This document shows, piece by piece, positions 1-8,834 of a stretch of 24,407 nucleotides of DNA. Each line of letters opens with the position of its first letter. Position 1 is the stretch's first letter. Both the position numbers and the translations under genes were made by a program. The stretch comes from SIG653 sp045577455. Its GTDB lineage: Bacteria; Bacillota; Clostridia; Oscillospirales; CAG-382. Location of the stretch: positions 1 to 24,407 of the forward strand of contig JAZNIJ010000226.1 in NCBI GenBank assembly GCA_045577455.1, read 5' to 3'. The notes beneath the pieces were generated by a model. That model did not search any database. It saw nothing but the letters and a program-made list of their open reading frames with translations, and had not been told where the DNA came from.

Positions 1-3000
1 CATCAATCTGCTGTTCAAGCATATACTTTTGTCTTTCGATGCTGATAGGGATTTTCTCAAACTGTGAGTGACCTATGATAATAGCATCATAATCACCCGT
101 AGCAATTCGAGCACAGAACTTTTTGCGGTTCTTTGTTTCAAAATCCTTTTTAGTAGCAACAAGAATGTTTGCTGACGGATAAAGCTGAAGATATTCAGAT
201 GCCCACTGCTCAGTAAGGTGGTTAGGAACTACAATAAGAGATTTATTGCACAGTCCCAGCCTTTTGCTTTCCTGTGCTGCAGCAACAATTTCAAATGTTT
301 TGCCTGCACCAACAACATGAGCAAGTAAGGAATTACCACCGTACATAATACGGGCAACTGCATTTATCTGATGAGGTAGTAAAGATATTTCAGGGTTCAT
401 ACCCGAAAATGTGATATGACTGCCGTCATATTCACGAGCTCGCATAGAATTGAATAAATCGTTATATATTCTTACAAGTCTTTCTCTTCGTTCCGGGTCT
501 TTCCAAATCCAATCCTGAAAGGCTTGTTTTATCATTTCCTGTTTACCCTGAGCAATAGCAGTTTCTTTTTTGTTGAGAACAGGCTTTTTATTGCCGTGTT
601 CATCTTCCACATAGTCAAAGATACGCACATCTTTAAGATTGAGAGTATCTTCAATAATTTTGTAACCGTTAATTCTGTTTGTACCGTAGGTGGTATTTGC
701 GACAACATTGGTACGGTCATAAGACTTGTTTGCAATAGTCCATTCACCCGTAAGCTCGGTATATTTAACTTTAATATTCCATTGAGCATAACGTGGTGTC
801 TGTAAAATCTCATATACAAATTTTTCAATATCTTCAGGTGGGAGCCAAGTTGCACCCAAACGAACTGAAATCTCACTTGCTGTCAAATCTTTATTCTGAA
901 CCTTTTCAAGCATTTCCACATTGATGTTGTAATCATCGGGGTAAAGCTCTGCAGTTCTTCTTGCAAGTTCAAGTTTCTTTCGTACATTGCCTGACAAGTA
1001 TTCATCTGCAGGGAGATACCTTTCATCGTTGCTATACTCATTTGTGTATTCCGGGTTAAGGAAGATTACGCCTTTGAGTTCTTCAAAGAGTTCTTGTTCC
1101 GTCTTTCCCGTAAGCTCACACATAAAGTCCATATCAACCTTTGCTTTTTCACCGATTGAAATAGCGAGAGCTTCACTTGCAGTTGAAACAGATGTTACCT
1201 TAATATGAGGTTTGATTGTTCTCTTGGTAAACATATCTGCCTTGCGTTTAAGTTCACCGTTTTCACCAACGATTTCAAGAGAACACAAAAGACAATATGA
1301 GCTGTCATCGGCAAAGGCTAATCTGTTAGCTCTTGCATTGAGAAGTCCGTATTTCTTTGTAAAATCGTCATACAAGGTATTCAATCTGTCCTGTGCAGAA
1401 AGAATAGCAGAATCGGGATAATCGTCCGTTTGAAGTCGTATAAGCTCTCTTACACAATCACGGATTTTAATCATACCCTTAATTCTGCTTTCGGCAGTTG
1501 CAGAAACATCAACAGGGTTCATTCTGCTGTTCTGACGATAGTAAATCTTATCCTCTACAACAGTAAAACTAAAGTTTTTGACATTCGGGTCTGCAGGAAC
1601 TGAATGGTCTTCTGTTTCTCCGATTTCCGAAACATCAAATTCTGTTATTTCTGCGTGAATATTCTGTACTGCTTCACTTAAAAGGTCAGCGAGATTTCTG
1701 TCTTCATACGGTTTACAAGTCAAGGAATGACCGAACTGCGAGGACTCCATAACCATTTCACCGAGTACCATCTCAGGATGGTCTATGAAATACTTATTGT
1801 ATTCGTTACCGTTTTCATCACGGTCAAGGTGTACCCAATCAGGTTCATCATTTACAAGAGTATCTCTTTTCTGCAAGAAGAGAATATCAGAAGTAACCTC
1901 TGTACCTGCATTAGCCTTAAATGTGTTATTCGGCAAACGAATGGCGCCGAGAAGCTCGGCTCTTTGTGCGATATATTTTCTTACATTTGAATTTCTCTTG
2001 TCCATAGTACCCGAAGAAGTAATAAATGCAATTACACCACCGGGGCGAACCTTATCAAGTGTCTTACCGAAGAAGTAATCGTGTATGAGCCAATTATTCT
2101 TGTCGTACTTTTTATCAATTACTTTAAACTGACCGAAAGGTACGTTACCTATGGCAACATCAAAGAAACTGTCAGGAAGTGATGCGTTTTCATATCCCTG
2201 AACTGTAATACCCGATTTCTGATACAACTGCTGTGCAATTCTACCTGTTAAGCTATCTAGCTCAACACCGAAGAATTTACTCTTCTGCATATTATCGGGA
2301 AGCATACCGATAAAGTTACCTGTACCGCAAGACGGTTCAAGAATATTACCTTCGCTGAATCCCATATTACCAAGTGCTTCATACATAGCACGAATAACTA
2401 CGGGAGGTGTATAAAAGGCTGTAAGTGTACTTTCTCTTGCTGCAGCATATTCTTCAGGTGAAAGTGTAACGATAAGTTCCTTGTATTCATCTGCCCAATT
2501 TGCTTTGCTTTCATCAAAAGCATCAGCAAGACCACCGAAGCCGACATACTTTGAAAGTACTTCCTGTTCTTCGGGAGTTGCAAGACGGTTTTTAAACTCA
2601 AGCTCGTGCAAGAGATTAATAGCCGCCATATTGTTACGGAATTTTTCTTTCGGACCGCCTACACCAAGGTTATCGTCTGTTATTCTGAAATTGTGCTTTT
2701 CGCTTTCAGGAATAGTTGGATGAAGTGTTGTTACTTTCTCTTTCTTTTCTTCCCAAGTGGGAGGTGTAAGAGTAGGTTCTTCCGTCTTAATTGTTTCTAC
2801 AACAATATCATAAGGAAGTCCGTTTTCTGCTGCAGTATATTCAGCAACCCTTTCAGTTGTATATTCCTGTTTTGCAGGTGCCAAATGCTCACGAACAAAA
2901 CCTATCTTTTCAACTCTGTTTATAGGGTAAATTGATGAGGTGTCCCTCATTGACACATCACCAAATACAGGGTCAATCTTTTCGATAACAAAAGTGCTAC

Positions 3001-6000
3001 CGTCAATTATGACCTCTTTACCTATAAGGTCTGCATCAGTAATTTCTTCCGCTATTTCTTCTTTGGCTCGTTCCAAATACGGACTTGGTATTTTATTAAA
3101 GCCTTGAGGCGGTGGGTCTAAATCTTCAACAAATTTAGTTGAGATTGTATTACCGTCCTTGTCCTGATACAGAACAACCTCCATAGGTGTGCCGTAATAG
3201 TTTTCTTCCTTAATATCTTTTACAAACTGATATTCGCTCGTGTATTCGATACTTTCACGAACTTTACCGTCTGTATGAAGATAATCAATTCTTCCTACAG
3301 GTTTGCTTTCTACGGGGTCTTCCTTGTTTTGAGAAACAATCGTATAGGTTTTTCTCTCGCCATTTTCAAGAGAACACACGGCAACATCAAAACCTCTGTC
3401 TGTAAGCATATCAAGATAAGTTTCAAGACGATGCTTTGGAATGCCACACATATCAACAGTAACATTATCACCGATTGTTCTGTGAGTGAGCTGTAAGTCA
3501 AGGGCTTCTGCCATATCCTTTGCATCTTCGCCAAGAGCTTCAAAAAAATCTCCAACCTGATACAAAAACAGTTTATCAGCATTTTCAGCCTTAAGCTCGT
3601 TATACTGTTGCCAATACGGGTTTAATATGCTGTCCTTAACAGGTACACCGTAGCTTTCTGACAATTCTTTAAACTCTTTGAGCAGTTCATCACGAATACC
3701 AAGAACAGAACCGTCTTTTTCAAAAACAAAAGCTTCTTTTACAAGGAATTCGCAAAGTTCTTTTCCACTCCAGAGATTATCATTATCTCTTGCAACAAGA
3801 ATACCACCCTCATAAGTCAGGTCAATATCATCAATCTTTAATGCTGAGAGAACATCGTATAACACTTCTGTTTCTTTGCTTTCCGGCTGTACAAAAGTTA
3901 ATACAGGCTTTTCTATGCTCTTTGCTTCTTCAACAAGAACCTGCATAGTTTCTTTTGTGCAATCAATTAAATCAACAGCAGATTGGAAATACTCATAATC
4001 TTCCTTGTATTCTTTTGTACCGTAATCGGAAAGTGTCTGTTTAGCAACAGAGCCGAGATAATCAAAGAACTCTTTTTCATCCGTATGAAGCTCTACGGCC
4101 TTTAGAATATCCTCATAAGATATAAGGTTATTTACAAACTGTCCTTTACCGTCATTACCGTCAGGATTGTAATATACCCACTCAACATTGTTACTTCCGT
4201 CATTAACGAAGAAAGCATCGGTATATTCGACATCAAATGTTTCAGATATATCTTCAACCGAAGGTGTCGGGAATCTGTCAACAACACCTTTGTCAACCTC
4301 CATAATAACAATATTGATATTATTATTTGCGTAAAGCTCTTTCTGACAATAACTAAGGTTAAAATCAAGAACCTCACAACAAGGCATTAAGACATTTCCG
4401 TAAAAATTCTTTCTCGGTGCTAAATAATGCGTATGCTTTGAAACAATTTCTGCATCTTTACCTAAGGCAATATAGAACCCGCCTGTGTGCATAAGAAGAA
4501 CACCATCGGGATTTTCCTTTTTAACCTGTTCATATTGAACCAAGAAATCAGGCTTATTGCTTTCATCAACCTCTTTTTCGGGTTCATTATCCTCAACAGG
4601 TATTTCAACCTCTACTTCTATTCTCAAGTGATTGTTAGCAGGGTTTTCCTTTACCTTTTTCTCAAAGTCAGCCTTTGAAAATTCCTTATTGAATAAAGGA
4701 TATTGGCTGTCATTAAGAATAACGGGGTCTTCAAGTGAAAGTATGGTATATTCGTCTGCACCGATATATACAGTATCACCGAGGTTGTATTCGTATCTGT
4801 ACTCCTTAGGTGCCTGTTTTTCTTCGGGAGCATTACGGATAAAGTCACGTATTTCGTTGACTTTTTTCTTTTCCGCTTCTTGTACCAACTTGTTTTCAAG
4901 CCACTGAGGATACATTTCCTTTTCTTTTGGACTTAAATATCTGTCGAGCTTTATAAGCTCAAAAATACGCTTTTCGACATAGTTCCATTTAAGGAGTGTT
5001 CGTCTTTCAGGCACACTGTAATGGTCTGAAATTTCAATACCCTTTGAGTCGTGATTCTCCCAATAACCTGTACCGGGAATAACACTTGTACCTCCACCCG
5101 TACCATACTCATTTTTCAAAAATTTGATATTATCATCTTTTGAAAGACTTTCGGTAAACTGTCGATACACACGCATTTTACCCTCACTAAAGCCACTACC
5201 ACTGCCGAGCACATAGTCAATAGCACCCTGCGGCAACGGAAGAACAGCATCTTTTACTTTTGTGCCGATAAATTCAATCTGATTATCAACGCCCGGCAAC
5301 AACAAAGCCTGTGGCTCTGTCCATTCCTCAATGAGTATCATACCGAAAACAGAACGCTCAACCTGAAACCATTTTTCCCAAGCTTCACGAAGTTCCGTTC
5401 CGTCATCACGCCACAATCTGATAGCATCAGAATAGGCTTCAAAACCTGCTTTTACGCCATTTGGAAGTGTTGTTTCATAAGGTTCCGAATTAAAGAAAGA
5501 CTTAATAAAATCGCTACGTTCTTTTTTGTCTAAATGACTTTCATAGAACATAGTGATTTCTTCTCTGTGTGGAGTTAAGAAAGATTTAATTAACTCACTT
5601 TTTTGTTTTTCTAAGTGGAAATACTCAACACCGTTCCAACGAGCATCAAAGTCATGTCCGCTTAACTGTAAATCAGTTCCTTCAGAACTGTTTCCTCGGC
5701 TGTCATCCTGATATTGTTCATCATACGAACCCACTGCATCTGATTCTGTTCCTTCAGTTCTTCCGTCACTCCCTGTGACTTCTGCAACTGTTCCGTGAGC
5801 TGAGCCATCATCTGTTCCGCTTCGGTTTCCGTCTGTTTGATTGTTCTCATCAGTTCGCCCTTCGCTATCAGTTGTGCAAAATAGACTTTCCTGTGTTCCT
5901 GTAGGAATTTCTTCCTCAGCATACCGTACTTCCCAAGAGTAACGTTCTCCTCTTGCGGTAAGGTCAGGTTCGGGATTTGATAATCTCCCACTGTTCTGTA

Positions 6001-6856
6001 AGTCATCTGTGACATTTTCATTACTCCTTTCGGTTTCGTTTTTTGCTTTTGCACTTTCATCATACTCTAACGAGAAATTATTATCAAATGTGCGATTTCT
6101 TTTTTTCTCATTTTTTTCGATATTTTTTACGGTACTTTCGATTTCACGAAGTCCCATTTCAGCAATATCACTTACTGCCATACCCATTGCAATAACACTT
6201 GAAGGGGTATTGAAATTAAAAATATCTTCAAAATCTTCTCTGTCGTAATACTCGTCAGCATTGATACCGCACCTTGTCATCATCATATATCCGATTGAAG
6301 CAGAAAGTGCATTTTTCAAGATAACCGAAATATTGTCATCGTCAAGTTCTTCAAGGAAACTTCCGTATTTACTGTCATTAACGGTTGAAAGATAATCAAG
6401 AATATTATCTTCAACCATATTTCTTGCAGTATCGTCAATTACGCTTTCAATTCCACCCTCGGCTGTATCACCGAAAGCATTTGTAAGTGCTTCTGCTACT
6501 TCATCGTGATAACGGTCTTTGACTTCCCATCGGGGAACCTCATAACCGTAAAATGAATTAGTATCAGAAACATCAAACACATATCGTAACTTCTGATAAC
6601 TGCCCGAATAGTCAAACAATGCAATACCCGTTGCACCTCGATTTACCCAACGGTGCATTTTTTCATTCCAAAAACCAATCTCTGCACAGGCTGTTGCATC
6701 AGGTCTTTGGGCATAAATTAACATCTGTTCAACGAAATTATATTTAAAGTTATTGGATGCCGTTCTCAAAAAAGAAGTCCAATTATCAAGATTGTTTGTA
6801 ACTTTACCTACTTCATCATTGAACATTGCTGTGATTATTTGTAATTTACTCGCCAT
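1..6856 (-). CDS. Giant polyvalent protein: ArdC-like N-terminus, two MutS-I-like domains, N6-adenine methylase, SNF2-type helicase (3' partial)
   Basis: The frame is open from ATG 6856 to the window edge (at least 2,285 residues); I checked long stretches of the frame for stops and found none. The start has GAGG 9 bases upstream and overlaps the preceding gene by 11 bases. Visible parts in order: N-terminus with FVEQMLIYAQRPDATA (about residues 43-58), resembling the ArdC-type N-terminal domain of mobile-element polyvalent proteins; acidic/polar low-complexity linker about 281-399; MutS domain-I-like segment about 770-860 (LLMHTGGFYIALG); a second one about 1077-1175 (LFLYQVGDFFEALG, MCGIPKHRLETYL); methylase SAM motif LEPSCGTGNFIG near 1504 and catalytic NVPFG near 1567 (family variant of NPPY); helicase P-loop AHVVGAGKT near 2177. 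Such methylase-helicase fusions are common in clostridial ICEs and are thought to protect or process incoming element DNA; the exact role here is inferred. The C-terminal helicase half lies outside the window. Confidence 0.93.
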   Translation of the reverse strand, partial: MASKLQIITAMFNDEVGKVTNNLDNWTSFLRTASNNFKYNFVEQMLIYAQRPDATACAEIGFWNEKMHRWVNRGATGIALFDYSGSYQKLRYVFDVSDTNSFYGYEVPRWEVKDRYHDEVAEALTNAFGDTAEGGIESVIDDTARNMVEDNILDYLSTVNDSKYGSFLEELDDDNISVILKNALSASIGYMMMTRCGINADEYYDREDFEDIFNFNTPSSVIAMGMAVSDIAEMGLREIESTVKNIEKNEKKRNRTFDNNFSLEYDESAKAKNETERSNENVTDDLQNSGRLSNPEPDLTARGERYSWEVRYAEEEIPTGTQESLFCTTDSEGRTDENNQTDGNRSGTDDGSAHGTVAEVTGSDGRTEGTESDAVGSYDEQYQDDSRGNSSEGTDLQLSGHDFDARWNGVEYFHLEKQKSELIKSFLTPHREEITMFYESHLDKKERSDFIKSFFNSEPYETTLPNGVKAGFEAYSDAIRLWRDDGTELREAWEKWFQVERSVFGMILIEEWTEPQALLLPGVDNQIEFIGTKVKDAVLPLPQGAIDYVLGSGSGFSEGKMRVYRQFTESLSKDDNIKFLKNEYGTGGGTSVIPGTGYWENHDSKGIEISDHYSVPERRTLLKWNYVEKRIFELIKLDRYLSPKEKEMYPQWLENKLVQEAEKKKVNEIRDFIRNAPEEKQAPKEYRYEYNLGDTVYIGADEYTILSLEDPVILNDSQYPLFNKEFSKADFEKKVKENPANNHLRIEVEVEIPVEDNEPEKEVDESNKPDFLVQYEQVKKENPDGVLLMHTGGFYIALGKDAEIVSKHTHYLAPRKNFYGNVLMPCCEVLDFNLSYCQKELYANNNINIVIMEVDKGVVDRFPTPSVEDISETFDVEYTDAFFVNDGSNNVEWVYYNPDGNDGKGQFVNNLISYEDILKAVELHTDEKEFFDYLGSVAKQTLSDYGTKEYKEDYEYFQSAVDLIDCTKETMQVLVEEAKSIEKPVLTFVQPESKETEVLYDVLSALKIDDIDLTYEGGILVARDNDNLWSGKELCEFLVKEAFVFEKDGSVLGIRDELLKEFKELSESYGVPVKDSILNPYWQQYNELKAENADKLFLYQVGDFFEALGEDAKDMAEALDLQLTHRTIGDNVTVDMCGIPKHRLETYLDMLTDRGFDVAVCSLENGERKTYTIVSQNKEDPVESKPVGRIDYLHTDGKVRESIEYTSEYQFVKDIKEENYYGTPMEVVLYQDKDGNTISTKFVEDLDPPPQGFNKIPSPYLERAKEEIAEEITDADLIGKEVIIDGSTFVIEKIDPVFGDVSMRDTSSIYPINRVEKIGFVREHLAPAKQEYTTERVAEYTAAENGLPYDIVVETIKTEEPTLTPPTWEEKKEKVTTLHPTIPESEKHNFRITDDNLGVGGPKEKFRNNMAAINLLHELEFKNRLATPEEQEVLSKYVGFGGLADAFDESKANWADEYKELIVTLSPEEYAAARESTLTAFYTPPVVIRAMYEALGNMGFSEGNILEPSCGTGNFIGMLPDNMQKSKFFGVELDSLTGRIAQQLYQKSGITVQGYENASLPDSFFDVAIGNVPFGQFKVIDKKYDKNNWLIHDYFFGKTLDKVRPGGVIAFITSSGTMDKRNSNVRKYIAQRAELLGAIRLPNNTFKANAGTEVTSDILFLQKRDTLVNDEPDWVHLDRDENGNEYNKYFIDHPEMVLGEMVMESSQFGHSLTCKPYEDRNLADLLSEAVQNIHAEITEFDVSEIGETEDHSVPADPNVKNFSFTVVEDKIYYRQNSRMNPVDVSATAESRIKGMIKIRDCVRELIRLQTDDYPDSAILSAQDRLNTLYDDFTKKYGLLNARANRLAFADDSSYCLLCSLEIVGENGELKRKADMFTKRTIKPHIKVTSVSTASEALAISIGEKAKVDMDFMCELTGKTEQELFEELKGVIFLNPEYTNEYSNDERYLPADEYLSGNVRKKLELARRTAELYPDDYNINVEMLEKVQNKDLTASEISVRLGATWLPPEDIEKFVYEILQTPRYAQWNIKVKYTELTGEWTIANKSYDRTNVVANTTYGTNRINGYKIIEDTLNLKDVRIFDYVEDEHGNKKPVLNKKETAIAQGKQEMIKQAFQDWIWKDPERRERLVRIYNDLFNSMRAREYDGSHITFSGMNPEISLLPHQINAVARIMYGGNSLLAHVVGAGKTFEIVAAAQESKRLGLCNKSLIVVPNHLTEQWASEYLQLYPSANILVATKKDFETKNRKKFCARIATGDYDAIIIGHSQFEKIPISIERQKYMLEQQID
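5662..6015 (-). CDS. tnpV: TnpV family protein, overprinted inside the giant gene
   Basis: This 117-residue ORF lies wholly within the giant methylase-helicase gene, same strand, +1 frame. It matches the TnpV family (transposon-encoded protein first named from Tn4451-type elements) along its length: TYRTVGDYQIPNLTLP at the start, LGKYGMLRKKFLQEHR, GVTEELKEQNQMQWVRMMNN, and EETVLKELIYS at the very end. Length fits the family (about 110-130). I chose ATG 6015 because AAAGGAG (6024-6030) sits 8 bases upstream; the longer open frame to 6063 lacks such a site, and the family homology starts just after 6015. TnpV's function is not established. The middle of the protein is charged and probably helical. 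The reading frame of the host gene stays open throughout, where it encodes only a G/S/T/D/E-rich linker. Independent translation is inferred from the ribosome binding site and family-like sequence. Confidence 0.82.
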   Translation of the reverse strand: MSQMTYRTVGDYQIPNLTLPQEENVTLGKYGMLRKKFLQEHRKVYFAQLIAKGELMRTIKQTETEAEQMMAQLTEQLQKSQGVTEELKEQNQMQWVRMMNNIRMTAEETVLKELIYS

Positions 6857-7148
6857 CAGTAATCACCTCACTGTCAGCCTTTCTCTTTTTGGGTGGTTTT
6901 TCAGGTTTTGGTTCTTCTGTAGTGACGGTCATATCTGCGGTAAGAAAGGAAAACAACAAGTTTTCGTTTACACATTCCTGAAGCTGTCCTATAAGTTCAA
7001 CTTCTTTAAAAGAAAGACTTTCATTAGCTAACACTTCCTTGGGGGTCAGCGTTTTAAGTTGTTCCTCTGTGGTAACGCCAAGTAAAGCAAGTTTTTCAAT
7101 CGCTTCAAATTTCATCTGAGTTATATTTGTCTTTGTTTTCTTTGCCAT
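6846..7148 (-). CDS. Small conserved ICE protein of unknown function (100 aa)
   Basis: A 100-residue acidic/basic protein with no membrane segment. The N-terminal 60 residues look helical (MKFEAIEKLALLGVTTEEQ, then a TPKEVLANESLSFKEVELI stretch), and the C-terminus is a proline/lysine-rich tail (PKPEKPPKKRKADSE). The start ATG 7148 has AAAGGAG 8 bases upstream. It overlaps the mini zinc-ribbon ORF upstream by 44 bases and the giant methylase-helicase start by 11 bases, so it is probably translationally coupled to the giant gene. I do not recognise the family. Its position directly before the giant gene suggests an accessory partner, but that is context only. Confidence 0.75.
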   Translation of the reverse strand: MAKKTKTNITQMKFEAIEKLALLGVTTEEQLKTLTPKEVLANESLSFKEVELIGQLQECVNENLLFSFLTADMTVTTEEPKPEKPPKKRKADSEVITDGE

Positions 7149-7266
7149 TTACCTTCTCCTTTCCATCGTAGAATTCTTCATATACTTTTTTCCAACAGAT
7201 ATTACACACATATCCGTTTCGGTATCTGCAACTTTTACAACCTAATTTCTTTTCATCAACTTTCAT
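7105..7266 (-). CDS. Mini zinc-ribbon protein (53 aa)
   Basis: A 53-codon ORF (ATG 7266, TGA 7105) begins 15 bases after the stop of the 317-residue gene and overlaps the 100-residue gene. It carries two CxxC knuckles, GCKSC (Cys10, Cys13) and VCNIC (Cys21, Cys24), as expected for a four-cysteine zinc ribbon, followed by a lysine/glutamate-rich tail. No good Shine-Dalgarno precedes ATG 7266. A well-placed GAGG instead points to ATG 7285 in another frame, which opens a nine-codon peptide stopping at 7256. Translation may therefore depend on reinitiation after that peptide or after the upstream gene. The conserved cysteine spacing argues that it is real; function unknown. Confidence 0.6.
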   Translation of the reverse strand: MKVDEKKLGCKSCRYRNGYVCNICWKKVYEEFYDGKEKVNGKENKDKYNSDEI

Positions 7267-7288
7267 TTTTGACGATGAAGCTCATCGT
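7256..7288 (-). promoter_or_regulatory. Hairpin and nine-codon leader ORF at a gene junction
   Basis: A 7-bp perfect stem with a three-base loop (ACGATGA/TCATCGT, 7272-7288) covers the stop codon of the 317-residue gene. The ATGA overlap there (ATG 7285) is preceded by GAGG at 9 bases and opens a nine-codon frame ending at TGA 7256, which spans the ATG of the mini zinc-ribbon gene. The arrangement looks like a coupling or leader device, or the trace of a small indel that displaced the start of the next gene. The function is inferred. Confidence 0.35.
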
Positions 7289-8235
7289 GCTTCACCTCGC
7301 TCGTGCTGTTTTGAATGAATAAACTTGCCTTGCTCGTTATAGTTCTGCGGATTAGCAGAAGGTGTCTGCCAACCGTTAGTTACACCTCCGAGCATAGCTT
7401 TTTCCTGTGCTTTGGTTACACCTATTTCAGCATTATGTCCGTCAGCAAGTTTTCTGTTTTGTTCCGGTGTGTTACGCTCATCAGTTACATCGACAAATTC
7501 TTTTTCACCTTTGGTGATGATAATAAGTTTTTCACTTTCGGGATGAATTGCATAACAAAGTTTTGGAAGAGAAGAACGAATAGGAATTACTGTACTTCCG
7601 TTTCTCTCCATAATCTCTGCGAACTCACAGATATGATAAAGCCTGTCACCAACCTCTGTGTGGTAATCGTCTATATATCTGCAAGTTTTATAATACCTTT
7701 CACCATCTAAATGGGTAATTTTGATTTTATCACCATCGGGTATTCTGAATATTTCTCTGTAATGAGAGGTTATAAACCTGATACCCTTACTTGCCTGAAC
7801 AAGATGTGTTTCAAGATACTTCTTTACATAGCAATAACAGTAAAGATTGTATTCACCTCTGTTCGGATTAAGCCTTAACAGATAAGTGTGATTATCTGTG
7901 TCAACTCTTACACCGAAATACTGTTTATCATCTCCGCTGTACTGCTTTGCATTATCGTGGCAATACTTTGAAAGACTTGTTCTGTCACCAAGCATTTTGC
8001 CGTACTTTTCATCAAGACGAAGTGCATTGATAACATCATCAAATTCATTTGAAAATTCTTCTGTTTTGAAGAATGAACAAGTATCGTTCCAAGTAGAATG
8101 AAACTCTTTACCGCTTGAACCGAGGTCAGCACGAAGATAACCTATGCAGCCTGTCTGCTGATATATCTGATTGCTCTGACGGAAAGTGTATTTTTCGAGG
8201 TTTTCCGTAATCGGAGTTATATATAAATCTGTCAT
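7282..8235 (-). CDS. Conserved ICE accessory protein, unknown function (317 aa)
   Basis: A 317-residue soluble protein. The first two thirds (ITENLEKYTFRQSNQIYQQT, then GIGYLRAD-like CIGYLRADLGSSG, RVDTDNHTYLLRLNPNRGEY, FRIPDGDKIKITHLDG, YHTEVGDRLYHICEFAEIM) form a conserved globular region. The tail after about residue 255 (GVTKAQEKAMLGGVTNGW, TPSANPQNYNEQGK) is a short repeat-like segment that I associate with other ICE accessory proteins. There is no signal peptide or membrane helix. The start ATG 8235 overlaps the upstream stop by four bases (ATGA), with AAAGGAGAGG upstream, so it is translationally coupled. I recall similar proteins as uncharacterised neighbours of methylase-helicase genes in clostridial elements, but cannot name a domain with certainty. 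Confidence 0.85.
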   Translation of the reverse strand: MTDLYITPITENLEKYTFRQSNQIYQQTGCIGYLRADLGSSGKEFHSTWNDTCSFFKTEEFSNEFDDVINALRLDEKYGKMLGDRTSLSKYCHDNAKQYSGDDKQYFGVRVDTDNHTYLLRLNPNRGEYNLYCYCYVKKYLETHLVQASKGIRFITSHYREIFRIPDGDKIKITHLDGERYYKTCRYIDDYHTEVGDRLYHICEFAEIMERNGSTVIPIRSSLPKLCYAIHPESEKLIIITKGEKEFVDVTDERNTPEQNRKLADGHNAEIGVTKAQEKAMLGGVTNGWQTPSANPQNYNEQGKFIHSKQHERGEAR

Positions 8236-8834
8236 CGTGCATCCCTCTCCTTTCTCTTTTCGGCTCGTTCTTTCTGAACCTCATCCAATCTCTGCTTTGC
8301 CCATTCGGGTAACTTGTCTTTTTCAATAACACCGAGAATATCTCTGCGTTCATATCTTGACTCTTTACCGCTATACAGGTTAGTACAGAAGCAGGCTGAA
8401 CCTCTTGAATTAGGTTCACAACCAAAACCACCCGTACACAACTGCAACTGCATTGTTGCAATCTGATATTCGGGTTTAAATACATCAGCTCTTATAACTA
8501 CAACTTTATTTTTGATAGAGTCTTCAACTTTTATAACTGTGCAACCATCTGCATAAATGGGTGTAGTATCAACCTCAATTTTTGAGATTTCTTCAATTAC
8601 GAGCTCAGCTTCATTCTTTATTCGTTCAGCATAAATCTTTGAGGTTTCTGCAAAATCGCTTCCGACAAGTGCAGCAACATATCTTTCAAATATACCGTTG
8701 TTTTCATAGTTGGCAACAACAAATCTTTCATCGGGGGAAGCATTATTATCTCTGCCGATTATGATTTCTTTCTTGCCAATTTCAAAGGCATGAATTACTT
8801 CATAAGTTCCTGCCATTCGCTTTGCATCATTCAA
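8232..8834 (-). CDS. Conserved ICE accessory protein, unknown function (about 200 aa)
   Basis: A soluble protein of about 200 residues, starting with a globular half (AGTYEVIHAFEIGKKEIIIG) and carrying a recognisable C-terminal stretch CTGGFGCEPNSRGSACFCTN, then YSGKESRYERRDILG and LPEWAKQRLDEVQ, ending in a basic tail. The conserved Cys/Gly-rich segment is typical of uncharacterised proteins next to methylase-helicase genes in clostridial elements. Start choice: in-frame ATGs at 8843 and 8840 lie 0 and 3 bases from AAAGGAG (8844-8850), too close for initiation, whereas TTG 8834 lies 9 bases away; I therefore prefer TTG. With the ATG at 8843 the protein would be 203 residues. It overlaps the end of the winged-helix gene and is coupled to the 317-residue gene by ATGA. 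Confidence 0.82.
   Translation of the reverse strand: MNDAKRMAGTYEVIHAFEIGKKEIIIGRDNNASPDERFVVANYENNGIFERYVAALVGSDFAETSKIYAERIKNEAELVIEEISKIEVDTTPIYADGCTVIKVEDSIKNKVVVIRADVFKPEYQIATMQLQLCTGGFGCEPNSRGSACFCTNLYSGKESRYERRDILGVIEKDKLPEWAKQRLDEVQKERAEKRKERDAR

Noticed and set aside
524..2935. Several plus-strand open frames of 60-115 codons
   Set aside because: They are antisense to the giant methylase-helicase frame, lack ribosome binding sites and have no family-like sequence; the minus frame shows methylase and helicase motifs.
5662..6015. Frameshift or pseudogene explanation for the second frame in the giant gene
   Set aside because: The giant frame is open before, through and after the region, and tnpV has both a proper start and its family's C-terminus, so no indel is needed.
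6016..6063. Longer tnpV start at 6063
   Set aside because: The extra 16 residues are Lys/Gln-rich without homology and no Shine-Dalgarno precedes 6063, whereas 6015 has one at 8 bases.
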